This document shows positions 1 to 8,816 of a stretch of 64,000 nt of DNA, one piece after another. This DNA is from Rubrivivax sp. GTDB lineage: Bacteria > Pseudomonadota > Gammaproteobacteria > Burkholderiales > Burkholderiaceae_C. A program made the position numbers and the translations under genes. The stretch lies in assembly GCA_004210455.1 (NCBI GenBank), contig SEFA01000011.1, positions 1 through 64,000 of the forward strand, written 5' to 3'. Every line of letters starts with the position of its first letter. Position 1 is the stretch's first letter. The notes under the pieces were generated by a model, which had not been told where the DNA came from, did no database searches, and saw nothing but the letters and a program-made list of their open reading frames with translations.

Positions 1-1045
1 AGACTGGGGCACGACGCCCGCCGCGATCAGCAATTGCCTTGACGTCGCCGAGGCCACCGACGTGCAGGTCGCCATCCACAGCGACACGCTCAATGAATCC
101 GGCTTCGTCGAGAACACCATTGCCGCGACCAAGGGCCGCTCGCTCTGCGCCTTCCATACCGAAGGCGCCGGCGGCGGCCATGCACCCGATATCCTGCGTG
201 TCGTCGGCGAGCAAAACTTCCTGCCATCGTCAACCAATCCAACGATGCCGTACACCGTCAACACACTCGACGAGCACGTCGACATGCTGATGGTTTGCCA
301 TCATCTGGACGCCGGCATCGCTGAAGACCTCGCCTTCGCCGAAAGCCGTATCCGCAAGGAAACCATTGCCGCCGAAGACATCCTGCATGACCTCGGGGCA
401 ATCAGCATGTTCAGCTCCGACAGCCAGGCCATGGGCCGCGTCGGTGAAGTCATCATCCGCACCTGGCAGACAGCGCACAAGATGAAAGTGCAGCGCGGCA
501 AGCTGCCAGATGACAACGACCGCAACGACAACTTCCGCGTCAAACGCTACATCAGCAAATACACCATCAACCCGGCGATTGCGCACGGCGTGTCGCATGA
601 GGTCGGCTCTATCGAGCTCGGCAAATGGGCGGACCTCGTGGTATGGAAACCGGCGTTTTTCGGCATCAAGCCGTCGATCATTTTGAAAGGCGGCTTCATT
701 GCGCATGCGGCGATGGGCGACCCGAATGCATCGATCCCGACACCGCAGCCGGTGCACTACCGGCCGATGTTCGGCAGCTTCGGCGGCTCGCTGGCGCGGG
801 CCTCGCTGAGCTTCGTGTCGCAGGCGGCGATCGCGGCCGGCGCGCCGCAGCGCTACGGCCTGGCCAAGACGGCGGTCGCGGTGAAGGGCATCCGCGGCGT
901 GGGCAAGAAGGACATGGTCCACAATGACTACGCCCCGCGGATGGAGGTCGATCCCCAGACCTATGCGGTGCGCGCCGACGGCCTGCTGCTGCACTGCGAG
1001 CCCGCCTCGGTGCTTCCGATGGCGCAGCGCTACTTCCTGTTCTGA
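1..1045 (+). CDS. ureC: urease subunit alpha, C-terminal part (5' end outside window)
   Basis: This is the catalytic subunit of nickel urease, which hydrolyses urea to ammonia and carbamate in the cytoplasm. The reading frame is open from base 2, so the N-terminal part, including the HxH pair and the carbamylated lysine, lies upstream of the window. Visible active-site elements are [10 protein letters not shown] (nickel-ligand His), [12 protein letters not shown] (second His), MVCHHLD (mobile-flap Cys-His) and SSDSQAMGR (Asp ligand). The protein ends in the usual QRYFLF. The stop codon touches the ureE start (TGAATG), so translation is likely coupled. Identity is certain from the motif series. 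Confidence 0.97.
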   Translation, partial: DWGTTPAAISNCLDVAEATDVQVAIHSDTLNESGFVENTIAATKGRSLCAFHTEGAGGGHAPDILRVVGEQNFLPSSTNPTMPYTVNTLDEHVDMLMVCHHLDAGIAEDLAFAESRIRKETIAAEDILHDLGAISMFSSDSQAMGRVGEVIIRTWQTAHKMKVQRGKLPDDNDRNDNFRVKRYISKYTINPAIAHGVSHEVGSIELGKWADLVVWKPAFFGIKPSIILKGGFIAHAAMGDPNASIPTPQPVHYRPMFGSFGGSLARASLSFVSQAAIAAGAPQRYGLAKTAVAVKGIRGVGKKDMVHNDYAPRMEVDPQTYAVRADGLLLHCEPASVLPMAQRYFLF

Positions 1046-1717
1046 ATGATCCAAGTCTCCAAACTGCTGGCCCAGGGCGCCGGCCTGGCCCCCGTGCTGC
1101 TCAAGCGCGCCGCGTCCGTGACCCTCGACTGGGACACGCGCCAGAAGAGCCGCTTCCAGGTGACCGACAGCCAGGGCCGCGAGCTCGGCGTCTTCCTGCC
1201 GCGCGGCACCACGGTGCGCGGCGGCGACGTGCTGGTGGCCGAGGACGGCTCGCTGGTGCGCGTGGTCGCGGCGCCGCAGGCGCTGCTGCGCATCACCGCC
1301 TGCACGGCGCACGGCTCGCCGTTCGATCTGGTGCGCGCGGCGTATCACCTCGGCAACCGCCACGTGCAGATCGAACTGAAGCCGGACCATCTCAAGATCG
1401 AGCCCGATCACGTCCTCGCCGACATGCTGCGCGCGATGCACCTGATCGTGAACGAGGTCGAGGAAGGCTTCGAGCCCGAAGCTGGCGCCTATGCGGCCGG
1501 CGGGCACGGTCATTCGCACGGCCATGGCGATGACCACGGTCCTACGCATGAGTCCGAACCGGCAACGCGCAAGACCATCGCCATCCAGGCCGCCGCGGTG
1601 CCGCATGTCCACGGCCCCGGCTGCGGCCACCACCACGCCCATGACCACGAATCCGGTCACGACCATTCCCACGCACACGCCCACGCCCACGCACACGGCC
1701 GCAAGCACGACCACTGA
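1046..1717 (+). CDS. ureE: urease accessory protein UreE, nickel metallochaperone with long His-rich tail
   Basis: UreE delivers nickel to the UreG/apo-urease complex. The 223-residue protein has the N-terminal peptide-binding domain, then the metal-binding domain with the conserved YHLGNRHVQ segment. Its tail is unusually His-rich: HGHSHGHGDDHGP near residues 152-164, and a run of HA/HD/HS repeats from about residue 186 to the end. The ATG directly follows the ureC stop. The last 77 bases are also read in another frame as the start of ureF. Tail length varies widely in this family and probably serves nickel storage (inference). Confidence 0.95.
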   Translation: MIQVSKLLAQGAGLAPVLLKRAASVTLDWDTRQKSRFQVTDSQGRELGVFLPRGTTVRGGDVLVAEDGSLVRVVAAPQALLRITACTAHGSPFDLVRAAYHLGNRHVQIELKPDHLKIEPDHVLADMLRAMHLIVNEVEEGFEPEAGAYAAGGHGHSHGHGDDHGPTHESEPATRKTIAIQAAAVPHVHGPGCGHHHAHDHESGHDHSHAHAHAHAHGRKHDH

Positions 1718-2402
1718 TCCGGTCCCGCCGCTGCTGCGCCTGACCTGGCTCGCGTCGCCCGCGTTGCCGATCGGCGCGTTCTCCTATTCGGAGGTGCTGG
1801 AGGCGGCGGTCGAACACGGTCTCGTGCACGACGACGTCAGCGCCGGCGTCTGGCTGAGCCAGCAGTTGAAGTTGCTGGCGCGCGGCGACCTTGCGGCGAT
1901 CGCGCAGGGCGTCGTCGCGTGGCGGTCCTCCGACGAGGCCGCGCTGCGCGAGATCGCCCGCTGGCTGCGTGTGACACGAGACGGCGCCGAAGCGCGCCTC
2001 CAGAGCGAGCAGATGGGCCAGTCGCTGCTGGTCTGGCTGCGCGGCCAGCCCATGGCCTCGCCCGCACAGCTCGCGCTGCTGGCGGCCTGCGGCGACGGGC
2101 AGCCGATGCACTACGCCTTCGTGATGTCGCTCGCGCTCGCCACGATAGCCGTCCCCGTCGAGCAGGCCCTGTCCTCGCAGGCCTTCGGCTGGGCCGAGAA
2201 TCAGGTCCAAGCCGCGCTCAAGGCCGTGCCGCTGGGCCAGACCGCCGGCCAGCGCGTGCTGACGCGGCTGGCCTCCGAGATTCCCGCCGCGGTGGCCGAA
2301 GCCATCGCGACGCCGCCCGCGCGGCGGCAGCTGTTCGCGCCGATGCTGTCCGTCCTCGCGGCGCGCCACGAAACCCAGTACTCCCGATTGTTCCGATCAT
2401 GA
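1641..2402 (+). CDS. ureF: urease accessory protein UreF
   Basis: UreF is part of the UreD-UreF-UreG complex that inserts nickel into apo-urease. The family signature [18 protein letters not shown] lies near residue 35, followed by the helical UreF body; total length is 253 residues. No ATG, GTG or TTG lies in frame between the ureE stop and the conserved region. The nearest start is the ATG at 1641, inside ureE, which gives a Thr/Pro-rich leader translated from the opposite reading of the UreE His tail. An ATG at 1605 is an alternative. The stop overlaps the ureG start (ATGA). Confidence 0.92.
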   Translation: MTTNPVTTIPTHTPTPTHTAASTTTDPVPPLLRLTWLASPALPIGAFSYSEVLEAAVEHGLVHDDVSAGVWLSQQLKLLARGDLAAIAQGVVAWRSSDEAALREIARWLRVTRDGAEARLQSEQMGQSLLVWLRGQPMASPAQLALLAACGDGQPMHYAFVMSLALATIAVPVEQALSSQAFGWAENQVQAALKAVPLGQTAGQRVLTRLASEIPAAVAEAIATPPARRQLFAPMLSVLAARHETQYSRLFRS

Positions 2403-3088
2403 GCACGACCTCCACAACCGCCGCACCCGCCTCCCCCTCTGCTTCCGCCCTCCATCACATCCCCGGCCGGACGAAGCGGCTGCCGCCGTTGCGCGTCGGC
2501 ATCGGCGGTCCCGTCGGGTCCGGCAAGACGACGCTGCTGGAGATGCTCTGCAAGGCGATGCGCGAGAAGTGGGACCTGGTCGCGATCACCAACGACATCT
2601 ACACCAAGGAGGACCAGCGCCTGCTGACCATCAGCGGCGCGCTGCCCGCCGAGCGCATCCTGGGCGTGGAGACCGGCGGCTGCCCGCACACCGCCATCCG
2701 CGAGGACGCGTCGATCAACCTCGAGGCGATCGACCGCATGCTGGCCCAGTTCCCCGAGGCGGATGTCGTGTTCATCGAATCCGGTGGCGACAACCTCGCC
2801 GCGACCTTCAGCCCGGAGCTGAGCGACCTGACGATCTACGTCATCGACGTCGCCGCCGGCGAGAAGATCCCGCGCAAGGGCGGGCCCGGCATCACGAAGA
2901 GCGACCTGTTCGTGATCAACAAGATCGACCTCGCGCCGCATGTCGGCGCCAACCTCGACGTCATGCGCGCCGACACGCAACGCATGCGGCCGACGCGGCC
3001 CTTCGTGATGACCAACCTCAAGACGCTGAGCGGGCTGGACGAGGTGGTCGCCTTCATCGAGCAGAAAGGCATGCTGGGCACGTCCTGA
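2399..3088 (+). CDS. ureG: urease accessory GTPase UreG
   Basis: UreG is the SIMIBI-class GTPase that powers nickel insertion into urease. The P-loop GPVGSGKT is at residues 37-44, the metal-binding VETGGCPH motif follows, and the [15 protein letters not shown] and [13 protein letters not shown] segments are typical. Length is 229 residues. It has an extra Ser/Thr/Ala-rich N-terminus of about 25 residues ahead of the core. The start overlaps the ureF stop by four bases, so ureE, ureF and ureG are translationally chained. No further ure gene follows. Confidence 0.97.
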   Translation: MSTTSTTAAPASPSASALHHIPGRTKRLPPLRVGIGGPVGSGKTTLLEMLCKAMREKWDLVAITNDIYTKEDQRLLTISGALPAERILGVETGGCPHTAIREDASINLEAIDRMLAQFPEADVVFIESGGDNLAATFSPELSDLTIYVIDVAAGEKIPRKGGPGITKSDLFVINKIDLAPHVGANLDVMRADTQRMRPTRPFVMTNLKTLSGLDEVVAFIEQKGMLGTS

Positions 3089-3126
3089 CCCCGGTGCCGC
3101 TGGCGGGCAGCCTCGGCCTGGTCCTC

Positions 3127-3140
3127 GGCGACCGGTCGCC
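3127..3140. other. 14-bp perfect palindrome between ureG and the 3196 gene
   Basis: GGCGACC followed directly by GGTCGCC forms a gapless palindrome 56 bases before the next start codon. It has no T-run, so it is not an obvious terminator. It may be an operator or chance in GC-rich DNA. Confidence 0.25.
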
Positions 3141-3195
3141 CGACCACGCCCGAAGGGGGGATGAACCCGTCGCATGACCGCCGGACTGAACGGCG

Positions 3196-4659
3196 ATGCA
3201 TCCTTCCGCGTCGTTCCTGTCCACGGCGTCGTCGACCTGCTCCTGGAGCGACGATACCCGTGCGATCCTGCCTTCCTCACGTGCTCGCGCATCGTCCGTC
3301 GGCCCGTCCGGAGGAGAGCGCGGCAGTCCTTGGCTGTCGTCCCTCGCCGCCACGTCCGATGCCGTGCTGATCGACGGTGCGCTCGACGTCCTGGGGCCTC
3401 GCGGCGCGCGCGAGGCGGAGCAACTCGCCCGGCAGCTCGTCATCGATAGCGACCTGCGCTGTCGGCGCGGCTCGGTGGTCGAGGGCGTGGACCGCTTCAT
3501 CCGCGACGGCGATCGTCGCGGTCTGCCGGAGGCGTTGCGCGCGCCGGCGGCGCAGGCGATCGACCAGGAACGCGACCGCCACTGCCCGAGCGGACGGCTG
3601 CGGGCCTTCATCGCGGCGCTGGGACGCGCGACAGTCAATCTGGCGCACTGCGGCGCGCGCAATTTCGCGTCGGTCGCGTTGCCGACGATGGTGCGGCAGG
3701 CCGTCGGCCGCGCGCTGGATGTCGCGCTCACCGAGAGCGTGTCCGAGACCGCGCGGACCTGGCTGTCGTGCGGCGCCCTCGCCGTGCCGGTCCTCGGCCA
3801 GGCCGTGCTCCTGATCCGCGACGAGGCGCGCGGCGAGGCGACGCGGTACTCCCGCGCCACGCGGGTGGCGCTGATGGCGCTGCCCGCGGGGGCCGGCCTG
3901 CTCGGCGCGACGACCGGCACCATGCTCTACGCCGGCACGCGCTTCGCGGAAGCGGTGCTCTATCCGCTGATGCGCGACAGCATCCAGGCGCGCTGGCCGA
4001 TGGCCACCGCCCCCGACAGCGGACCGACCCGGAGCTCGCTCGCCCTGGCGGGGCTTGGATATGCGATCAACCAGTTGGCGGTCAGCCGGGTGTTCACGGC
4101 CGCGCCGGACGTGGATCTGCGGGCGCGCGCCCTGCTGCCGGGCGGCATCGTGCTGCGCGGCCTGTCGAACTGGGGCGGCGAGGCGCTCGATCTGTGGACC
4201 CTGCTGATGCTGCACCACGCCTGCCGCCATGGCACCGCGACGCAGGTCCGCATGCGCACCGGCCAGGGCGACCTGCCCGAGGCGATGCGCACCATGCGCC
4301 ACTGGGACACGACGGCCGCGCGTGGCTGCTTCGTCGCGGGCTTCAACCAGCTCTACGACACGCTGCTGGACGAGCGCACCCTCGAGCGCTGGATCCGGCC
4401 CCACTTCGGCGCGGCCGCGCCGGTCGCCGCGGATTGGCTCACGGAACTCATCGTCGGCAGCCTGACGGCGCCGAGCTACCTGTTCTGGACCGATCCGCTG
4501 AACTCGCACGGCGTCGAGCTGCAGACGCTGGAGGAACAGCGCCGTGGCGAACCGCCGCCGCTGCAGTACGCGGGCAACAACGCGGAACCGCCGGTGGCGC
4601 TCGACGAACACGCCGGTGCCGTGTCCCTCACGGCCTTCCGAACGCCGCCGCGCCCGTAA
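3196..4659 (+). CDS. unrecognised protein of 487 residues, Ser-rich N-terminus, hydrophobic middle
   Basis: I do not recognise a family. The first 50 residues are rich in Ser, Ala and Arg and have no Sec signal peptide or lipobox. Residues near 195-265 contain two hydrophobic stretches (ALAVPVLGQAVLLI and ALPAGAGLLGATTG), and another (LALAGLGYAINQLAV) follows, so membrane association is possible. The C-terminal third is soluble and Arg/Trp-rich. A Ser-rich unstructured N-terminus is also seen in type III effectors, but no secretion gene is in the window, so this is speculation. Codon use is as GC-rich as the neighbours. The frame is long and continuous and lies between two oppositely oriented operons, which supports it as a real gene. 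Confidence 0.6.
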   Translation: MHPSASFLSTASSTCSWSDDTRAILPSSRARASSVGPSGGERGSPWLSSLAATSDAVLIDGALDVLGPRGAREAEQLARQLVIDSDLRCRRGSVVEGVDRFIRDGDRRGLPEALRAPAAQAIDQERDRHCPSGRLRAFIAALGRATVNLAHCGARNFASVALPTMVRQAVGRALDVALTESVSETARTWLSCGALAVPVLGQAVLLIRDEARGEATRYSRATRVALMALPAGAGLLGATTGTMLYAGTRFAEAVLYPLMRDSIQARWPMATAPDSGPTRSSLALAGLGYAINQLAVSRVFTAAPDVDLRARALLPGGIVLRGLSNWGGEALDLWTLLMLHHACRHGTATQVRMRTGQGDLPEAMRTMRHWDTTAARGCFVAGFNQLYDTLLDERTLERWIRPHFGAAAPVAADWLTELIVGSLTAPSYLFWTDPLNSHGVELQTLEEQRRGEPPPLQYAGNNAEPPVALDEHAGAVSLTAFRTPPRP

Positions 4660-4693
4660 AAAAAGCCGCCGGTCGCGATCGCGGCCGGCGGCT
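4657..4693 (-). terminator. rho-independent terminator of tctA
   Basis: AGCCGCCGG (4664-4672) pairs with CCGGCGGCT (4685-4693). Read on the minus strand the stem is followed by a run of seven T (A-run at 4658-4664). It lies about 65 bases past the tctA stop. Confidence 0.75.
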
Positions 4694-4757
4694 GAAGGTG
4701 GCTGGTGCGCCCGAATGCGCACGGACGCGGCGCGGGCGCCGCGAGCATGGGGATGAG

Positions 4758-6323
4758 TCAGGCCACCTGCGGCGTCACCCCGCCGCCGTCCTTGCCCTTG
4801 GTGTCGTCGTCGTCATGACCGCCCGCGGCCTTGGCGGATTTCGCGCCCTTGCGGTTGGACAGGATGAAGGCGATGAACTGCCATGCGATGAAGAACGCGA
4901 TGATCGCCAGCAGCGTCGCGCTGATCGGGCGCTGCACGAAGACGTCGAAGTGTCCCCGGCTGATCAGCATGGCGCGGCGGAAGTTCTCTTCCAGCATCGG
5001 GCCCAGGATGAAGCCCAGCATCAGGGGCGCCGGATCCATGTCCAGTCGCATGAAGATGTAGCCGGCCAGGCCGAAGGCCGCGGTGACGAAGATGTCGTCC
5101 AGGTTGTTGTTGACGCTGAAGGTGCCGACGCAGCAGAAGAACAGGATCGACGGGAACAGCACGTTGTACGGGATCTTGAAGACCGACAGCCAGTAGCGCA
5201 CCAGCGGCACGTTCAGCACGACCAGGAACACGTTGCCCACCCACATCGAGGCCACCAGGCCCCAGAAGATGTCCGGGTGTCCGCCGATCATGTTGGGACC
5301 CGGCTGGATGCCCTTGATGATGAACGCGGCCATCATCAGCGCCATCACCGGGTTCTCCGGGATGCCGATGGACATGAGCGGGATGAAGCTGGTGCGGGCG
5401 GCGGCCTCGTCGGCCGCGGCCTGGCCGGCCACGCCCTCGATGGCGCCGTCGCCGATCTCGTGGCGGTACTTGCTGACCTTCTTGTCGACGGCGTAGGCCG
5501 CGAACTGGGCGATCGTCGGGCCGCCGCCGGGCAGGATGCCCAGCACCGAACCGATCACGCTCCCGCGCAGCGCGCTCGGGATGATGCGCTTGAACTCGGG
5601 CCAGGTCGGCATCAGGTGGATCTTGCCGTTGAAGGGCGTGCGCTCGTTCTTCGCATCCAGGTTCTTGGAGATCTCCGCGATGCCGAAGCAGCCCAGCGCG
5701 ATGCTCACCAGGCCCACGCCTTCTGCGAGGAAGGGCATGTCGAAGGTGTAGCGCTCCATGCCCGAGTTGACGTCGGTGCCGATCTGGCCGAACAGCACGC
5801 CGATCAGGCACATCGCCAGGCCGTTGAGCAGGCTGCCGGTGGTCACGAAGCTCACGCAGAGGAAACCCAGCAGCATCAGCGAGCAGTAGTCGGCCGGGCC
5901 GAACAGGAAGGCCACTTCCCCCAGCGTCGGCGCCAGGCAGGCCAGCACGACGATGGCGACGGTGCCGCCGATGAAGCTGGAGATGCCCGCGGTGAAGAGG
6001 GCCAGGCCCGTCTTTCCTTTCAAGGTCATCTGGTACCCGTCGATGCAGGCCACGATGGAGCTCGCATGCGGGATCTTCATCGTGATGGCGCTGACGCTGT
6101 CGCCGTACTGCGCGCCGTAGTAGATGCCCGCGAGCATGATCAGCGCGCCGTTGACCGGGATGGAGTAGGTCAGCGGCAGCAGCACGCTGATGGTGGCGAG
6201 CGGGCCCAGGCCCGGCAGCAGGCCGACGAGGGTGCCGACCACGCAGCCGATCGCGCAGAACATCAGGTTCTGCCAGGTCAGCGCGTGCTCGAAGCCGAAG
6301 GCGAGGTTGTGGAGAATGTCCAT
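4758..6323 (-). CDS. tctA: tripartite tricarboxylate transporter large permease, TctA family
   Basis: This is the large inner-membrane subunit of a tripartite tricarboxylate transporter (TTT), which imports carboxylates using a periplasmic TctC protein. At 521 residues with about 11-12 hydrophobic segments it matches TctA. The N-terminal GLLPGLGPLATISVLLPLTY and ACIDGYQMTLKGKTG segments are family hallmarks. It follows tctB by ten bases on the same strand. No tctC is found on either side, so the binding protein must be encoded elsewhere. The substrate cannot be read from the sequence. The C-terminus is a hydrophilic Asp/Lys-rich tail. Confidence 0.93.
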   Translation of the reverse strand: MDILHNLAFGFEHALTWQNLMFCAIGCVVGTLVGLLPGLGPLATISVLLPLTYSIPVNGALIMLAGIYYGAQYGDSVSAITMKIPHASSIVACIDGYQMTLKGKTGLALFTAGISSFIGGTVAIVVLACLAPTLGEVAFLFGPADYCSLMLLGFLCVSFVTTGSLLNGLAMCLIGVLFGQIGTDVNSGMERYTFDMPFLAEGVGLVSIALGCFGIAEISKNLDAKNERTPFNGKIHLMPTWPEFKRIIPSALRGSVIGSVLGILPGGGPTIAQFAAYAVDKKVSKYRHEIGDGAIEGVAGQAAADEAAARTSFIPLMSIGIPENPVMALMMAAFIIKGIQPGPNMIGGHPDIFWGLVASMWVGNVFLVVLNVPLVRYWLSVFKIPYNVLFPSILFFCCVGTFSVNNNLDDIFVTAAFGLAGYIFMRLDMDPAPLMLGFILGPMLEENFRRAMLISRGHFDVFVQRPISATLLAIIAFFIAWQFIAFILSNRKGAKSAKAAGGHDDDDTKGKDGGGVTPQVA

Positions 6324-6333
6324 GGTCGGCGCC

Positions 6334-6759
6334 TTACAGCAGCGGCAGGTTGAGGCCGAGGAACTTCTGGAAGATGAAGGCGATCGCCAGCAGGCCGATC
6401 GAGATCACCACGTTGCGCTTCCAGGAGTAGTTGCTGCCGGCGGCGGTGGCGATGAAGACCATCACCACGATGCCGGCGGACATGTTGACGAAGCGGGAGA
6501 CCAGCGAGAACGCGGTCAGCGCGGCCAGGATGAGACCGATGTTCTTCACCTGGAATTCGAGGCCGGGACCGCCGGCGACGAGGCCGCGCACGATGGTGGA
6601 GAGGGCCACCAGACCCAGCAGGATGCTGATGATCAGCGGGAACATGCCGGCGCCGGCATGGTCCATGCGGCCGATGGGATAACGCAGCGCGCCCAGTCCG
6701 AAGAAGAGGGCCACCGCGGCGAGGAACAGGCCTCGGGCAAGCGAACGGTTGAGGGTCAT
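6334..6759 (-). CDS. tctB: tripartite tricarboxylate transporter small permease, TctB family
   Basis: This is the small membrane subunit of the TTT transporter, 141 residues with four predicted hydrophobic helices (for example LFLAAVALFFGLGALRYPIG near the N-terminus and LLGLVALSTIVRGLV). It partners TctA encoded just downstream. The start is the ATG at 6759 and precedes tctA by ten bases. The family is poorly conserved in sequence; the call rests on size, topology and the tctA neighbour. A 181-base gap with an inverted repeat separates it from the LysR gene. Confidence 0.88.
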   Translation of the reverse strand: MTLNRSLARGLFLAAVALFFGLGALRYPIGRMDHAGAGMFPLIISILLGLVALSTIVRGLVAGGPGLEFQVKNIGLILAALTAFSLVSRFVNMSAGIVVMVFIATAAGSNYSWKRNVVISIGLLAIAFIFQKFLGLNLPLL

Positions 6760-6840
6760 GGCACACCGGGGAGGTATCGAGATGTGCCCATGGTTCCGGC
6801 GCGGCTTCCGCGTGTCGTACGCATTTCTGCGCAGCGGACC

Positions 6841-6863
6841 GCTGTCGACGGCCTCTCGACAGC
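6841..6863. other. 8-bp inverted repeat upstream of tctB
   Basis: GCTGTCGA and TCGACAGC are separated by seven bases in the gap between the LysR gene and tctB. It could be an operator for tctBA or part of the LysR transcript end. The same gap holds repeated GACGTCG/CGACGTC words near 6915-6955. Confidence 0.3.
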
Positions 6864-6940
6864 TTGCCGACAGCTTCAGGTTAAGAAGATGTTTGACGTA
6901 CGTTGTCGGGATGTTCCGACGACGTCGAAGCGTCGTTGAT

Positions 6941-7873
6941 TCACGACGTCGTCACGACGCCGCGAGGGGCGCCGACCGCCAGCACCTGGTCACGCAGCCA
7001 ACGTTGGCCGGCGTGACCCTGGTTGCGTTCATGCCAGACCATGGCGATGTCGAAGCCCTCGATCGGCAGCGGCGGGGTCAGGACTTGCAGGCCGGCGGCG
7101 CGGCCCTTGACGAGACGCTCCGGCACCAGCGCCACGAGGTCGGAACGGCTGACGATGTCGGGCACGAAGAGGAAGGACGCCGCGGAGAGCACGACCTGAC
7201 GCTTCAGGCCGAGTCCCGCCAGCGCCTGGTCGACCGGCGTCGAGAAGGCGCCTCCGGCGGGGGAGACGATGACCTGCTCCAGCTTCGCGAAGGCCTTGGC
7301 GCTGAGCTTTCCGGGCGCTTTTCCTTCCAGCGCCGGATGGCCGCGGCGTGCGATCAGCACGTAGCGCTCGTGGAACAGCGCGCGCATGCGCAGGCTGGGC
7401 GCGGCCTCGATCGGTTGCAGGAGGCCGAGGTCGACGTCACCGCGCGCCATCTGCGCGGCGTGCTGGGCGGGGTCCATGTGCCGCACGGCGATGCGGATGC
7501 CGGGTGCGTCGCGGCGCAGCCGCAGCACCAGCGGCTGCAGGACGCTGGCCTGCAGGTAGTCGGAAGCCGCGATCGTGACGGTGAGGTTCGCGGTGGCCGG
7601 TTCGAAGCTCAGGTGCGAGCTCGCCACGCCGCGCACCTGGTCCAGCGCCAGGCGCAGCGGTTCCAGCAGCGACAGGGCCTTGGCCGTGGGCGTCATGCCG
7701 CGCTGCGCGGGCAGCAGCAGCGGATCGTCGAAGACATCGCGCAGGCGCGCGAGCTGCGCGCTCACGGCCGGCTGGCTGAGCCCCAGTCGCGCGGCGGCGC
7801 GCGTGACGTTGCGCTCGTTCAGAAGCGCTTCGAGTGTCACGAGCAGGTTCAGGTCAAGGCGGCTGGTATCCAT
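6941..7873 (-). CDS. LysR-family transcriptional regulator
   Basis: Residues 1-62 form the LysR winged helix-turn-helix (LDLNLLVTLEALLNERNVTRAAARLGLSQ region). The substrate-binding domain follows, to a total of 310 residues. I chose the ATG at 7873 (MDTSRLDLNLL) because the family aligns from there; a longer frame starts at 7909. It is divergent from the flavodoxin-fold oxidoreductase at 7974 with about 100 bases between starts, the usual geometry for a LysR regulator and its target. It is also upstream of, and co-oriented with, tctBA. Which of these it controls cannot be decided from sequence. Confidence 0.93.
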   Translation of the reverse strand: MDTSRLDLNLLVTLEALLNERNVTRAAARLGLSQPAVSAQLARLRDVFDDPLLLPAQRGMTPTAKALSLLEPLRLALDQVRGVASSHLSFEPATANLTVTIAASDYLQASVLQPLVLRLRRDAPGIRIAVRHMDPAQHAAQMARGDVDLGLLQPIEAAPSLRMRALFHERYVLIARRGHPALEGKAPGKLSAKAFAKLEQVIVSPAGGAFSTPVDQALAGLGLKRQVVLSAASFLFVPDIVSRSDLVALVPERLVKGRAAGLQVLTPPLPIEGFDIAMVWHERNQGHAGQRWLRDQVLAVGAPRGVVTTS

Positions 7874-7973
7874 GGCATCGATAGTAGGGCAGAGAAGTTG
7901 TGATTTCACGGATGGATCGCGATTGCTCAGACTCCGTTCATTGCCGATCCACTTCGACTTCCTGGAGCCTCAC

Positions 7974-8777
7974 ATGACCCGTTCCCCCGATACCGACTTC
8001 CCCGATCGCAAGACCGTGCTGATCGTTCACGCCCAACCCGAGCGGACCTCCTTGACACGGACGCTCGTCGACGTCGCCGAGCGGACGCTGAGCGCCGCCG
8101 GCCACGAGGTGCTGCAGTCCGATCTCTATGCGATGGGCTGGAGGGCCGTCTACGACGAGCAGGATTTCCCCGTCCGCAGCGACGCGGACCGGCTGGACTT
8201 CGTGCGCGAGTCCGGCCACGCCTTCGAGCAGGGGCACCAGCCGGCCGACGTCGTCGAGGAACAGCGCAAGCTGCTGGCGGCGGACCTGGTGATCCTGCAG
8301 TTCCCGCTGTGGTGGTTCGGCATGCCCGCGATCATGAAGGGCTGGATCGATCGCGTCTGGGCGCGCGGTCTGGCGTATGGACGCAACGGTCAGGGCAACC
8401 GCCTGCGCTACGGCGAAGGCGGCTTCGAGGGCCGGCGCGCGATGGTGTCGGTCACGACCGGCGGTCCGGCCGCCGACTACGGCCTGCGCGGCATCAACGG
8501 GCCCATCGATCAACTGCTGTTCCCGATCACGCACGGGACCCTGTTCTATCCCGGCATGTCGGTGTTGAAGACGCAGGCGGTGCACGGCGCGGGGCGGATG
8601 ACGCCGGAGGCGGTGGAGGCGGCGTCGGCCGCCTGGCGCGAGCGCCTGGCCCATGTCTTCGACGAAGCGCCGGTGGCCTTCCGCGCACAGAACGGCGGGG
8701 ACTATCCCGACGGGCACGAGCTGGGCGGCGAGGTCGCGCCGGGCGTCACCGGTTTCGCGGCGCACGTGGCCGCATGA
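7974..8777 (+). CDS. NAD(P)H-dependent quinone oxidoreductase, flavodoxin-2 fold
   Basis: This 267-residue cytoplasmic FAD/FMN enzyme resembles the MdaB/NQO1/KefF group, which reduces quinones or other electrophiles by two electrons. Visible family elements are VLIVHAQPERTSLTRTL (phosphate-binding loop near residue 16), LQFPLWWFGMPAIMKGWIDRV (near 105) and TTGGPAADYG (near 160). The ATG at 7974 is preceded by CCTGGAGCC, a reasonable ribosome binding site. It is divergent from the LysR gene, which probably responds to an electrophilic or aromatic inducer (inference). Confidence 0.9.
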   Translation: MTRSPDTDFPDRKTVLIVHAQPERTSLTRTLVDVAERTLSAAGHEVLQSDLYAMGWRAVYDEQDFPVRSDADRLDFVRESGHAFEQGHQPADVVEEQRKLLAADLVILQFPLWWFGMPAIMKGWIDRVWARGLAYGRNGQGNRLRYGEGGFEGRRAMVSVTTGGPAADYGLRGINGPIDQLLFPITHGTLFYPGMSVLKTQAVHGAGRMTPEAVEAASAAWRERLAHVFDEAPVAFRAQNGGDYPDGHELGGEVAPGVTGFAAHVAA

Positions 8778-8816
8778 GCGGCGAAGCGCGTCCGGAACGC
8801 TCGCCCGGAGCGCGCG

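Noticed and set aside
230..1714. 494-residue open frame on the minus strand over ureC and ureE
   Set aside because: It is a shadow of GC-rich coding DNA; the plus strand encodes unmistakable UreC and UreE motifs and the minus frame gives low-complexity Arg/His/Val sequence.
3768..6353. 861-residue plus-strand frame over the 3196 gene and tctA
   Set aside because: Arg/His/Gln-rich low-complexity translation, antisense to clear TctA motifs; an artefact of high GC.
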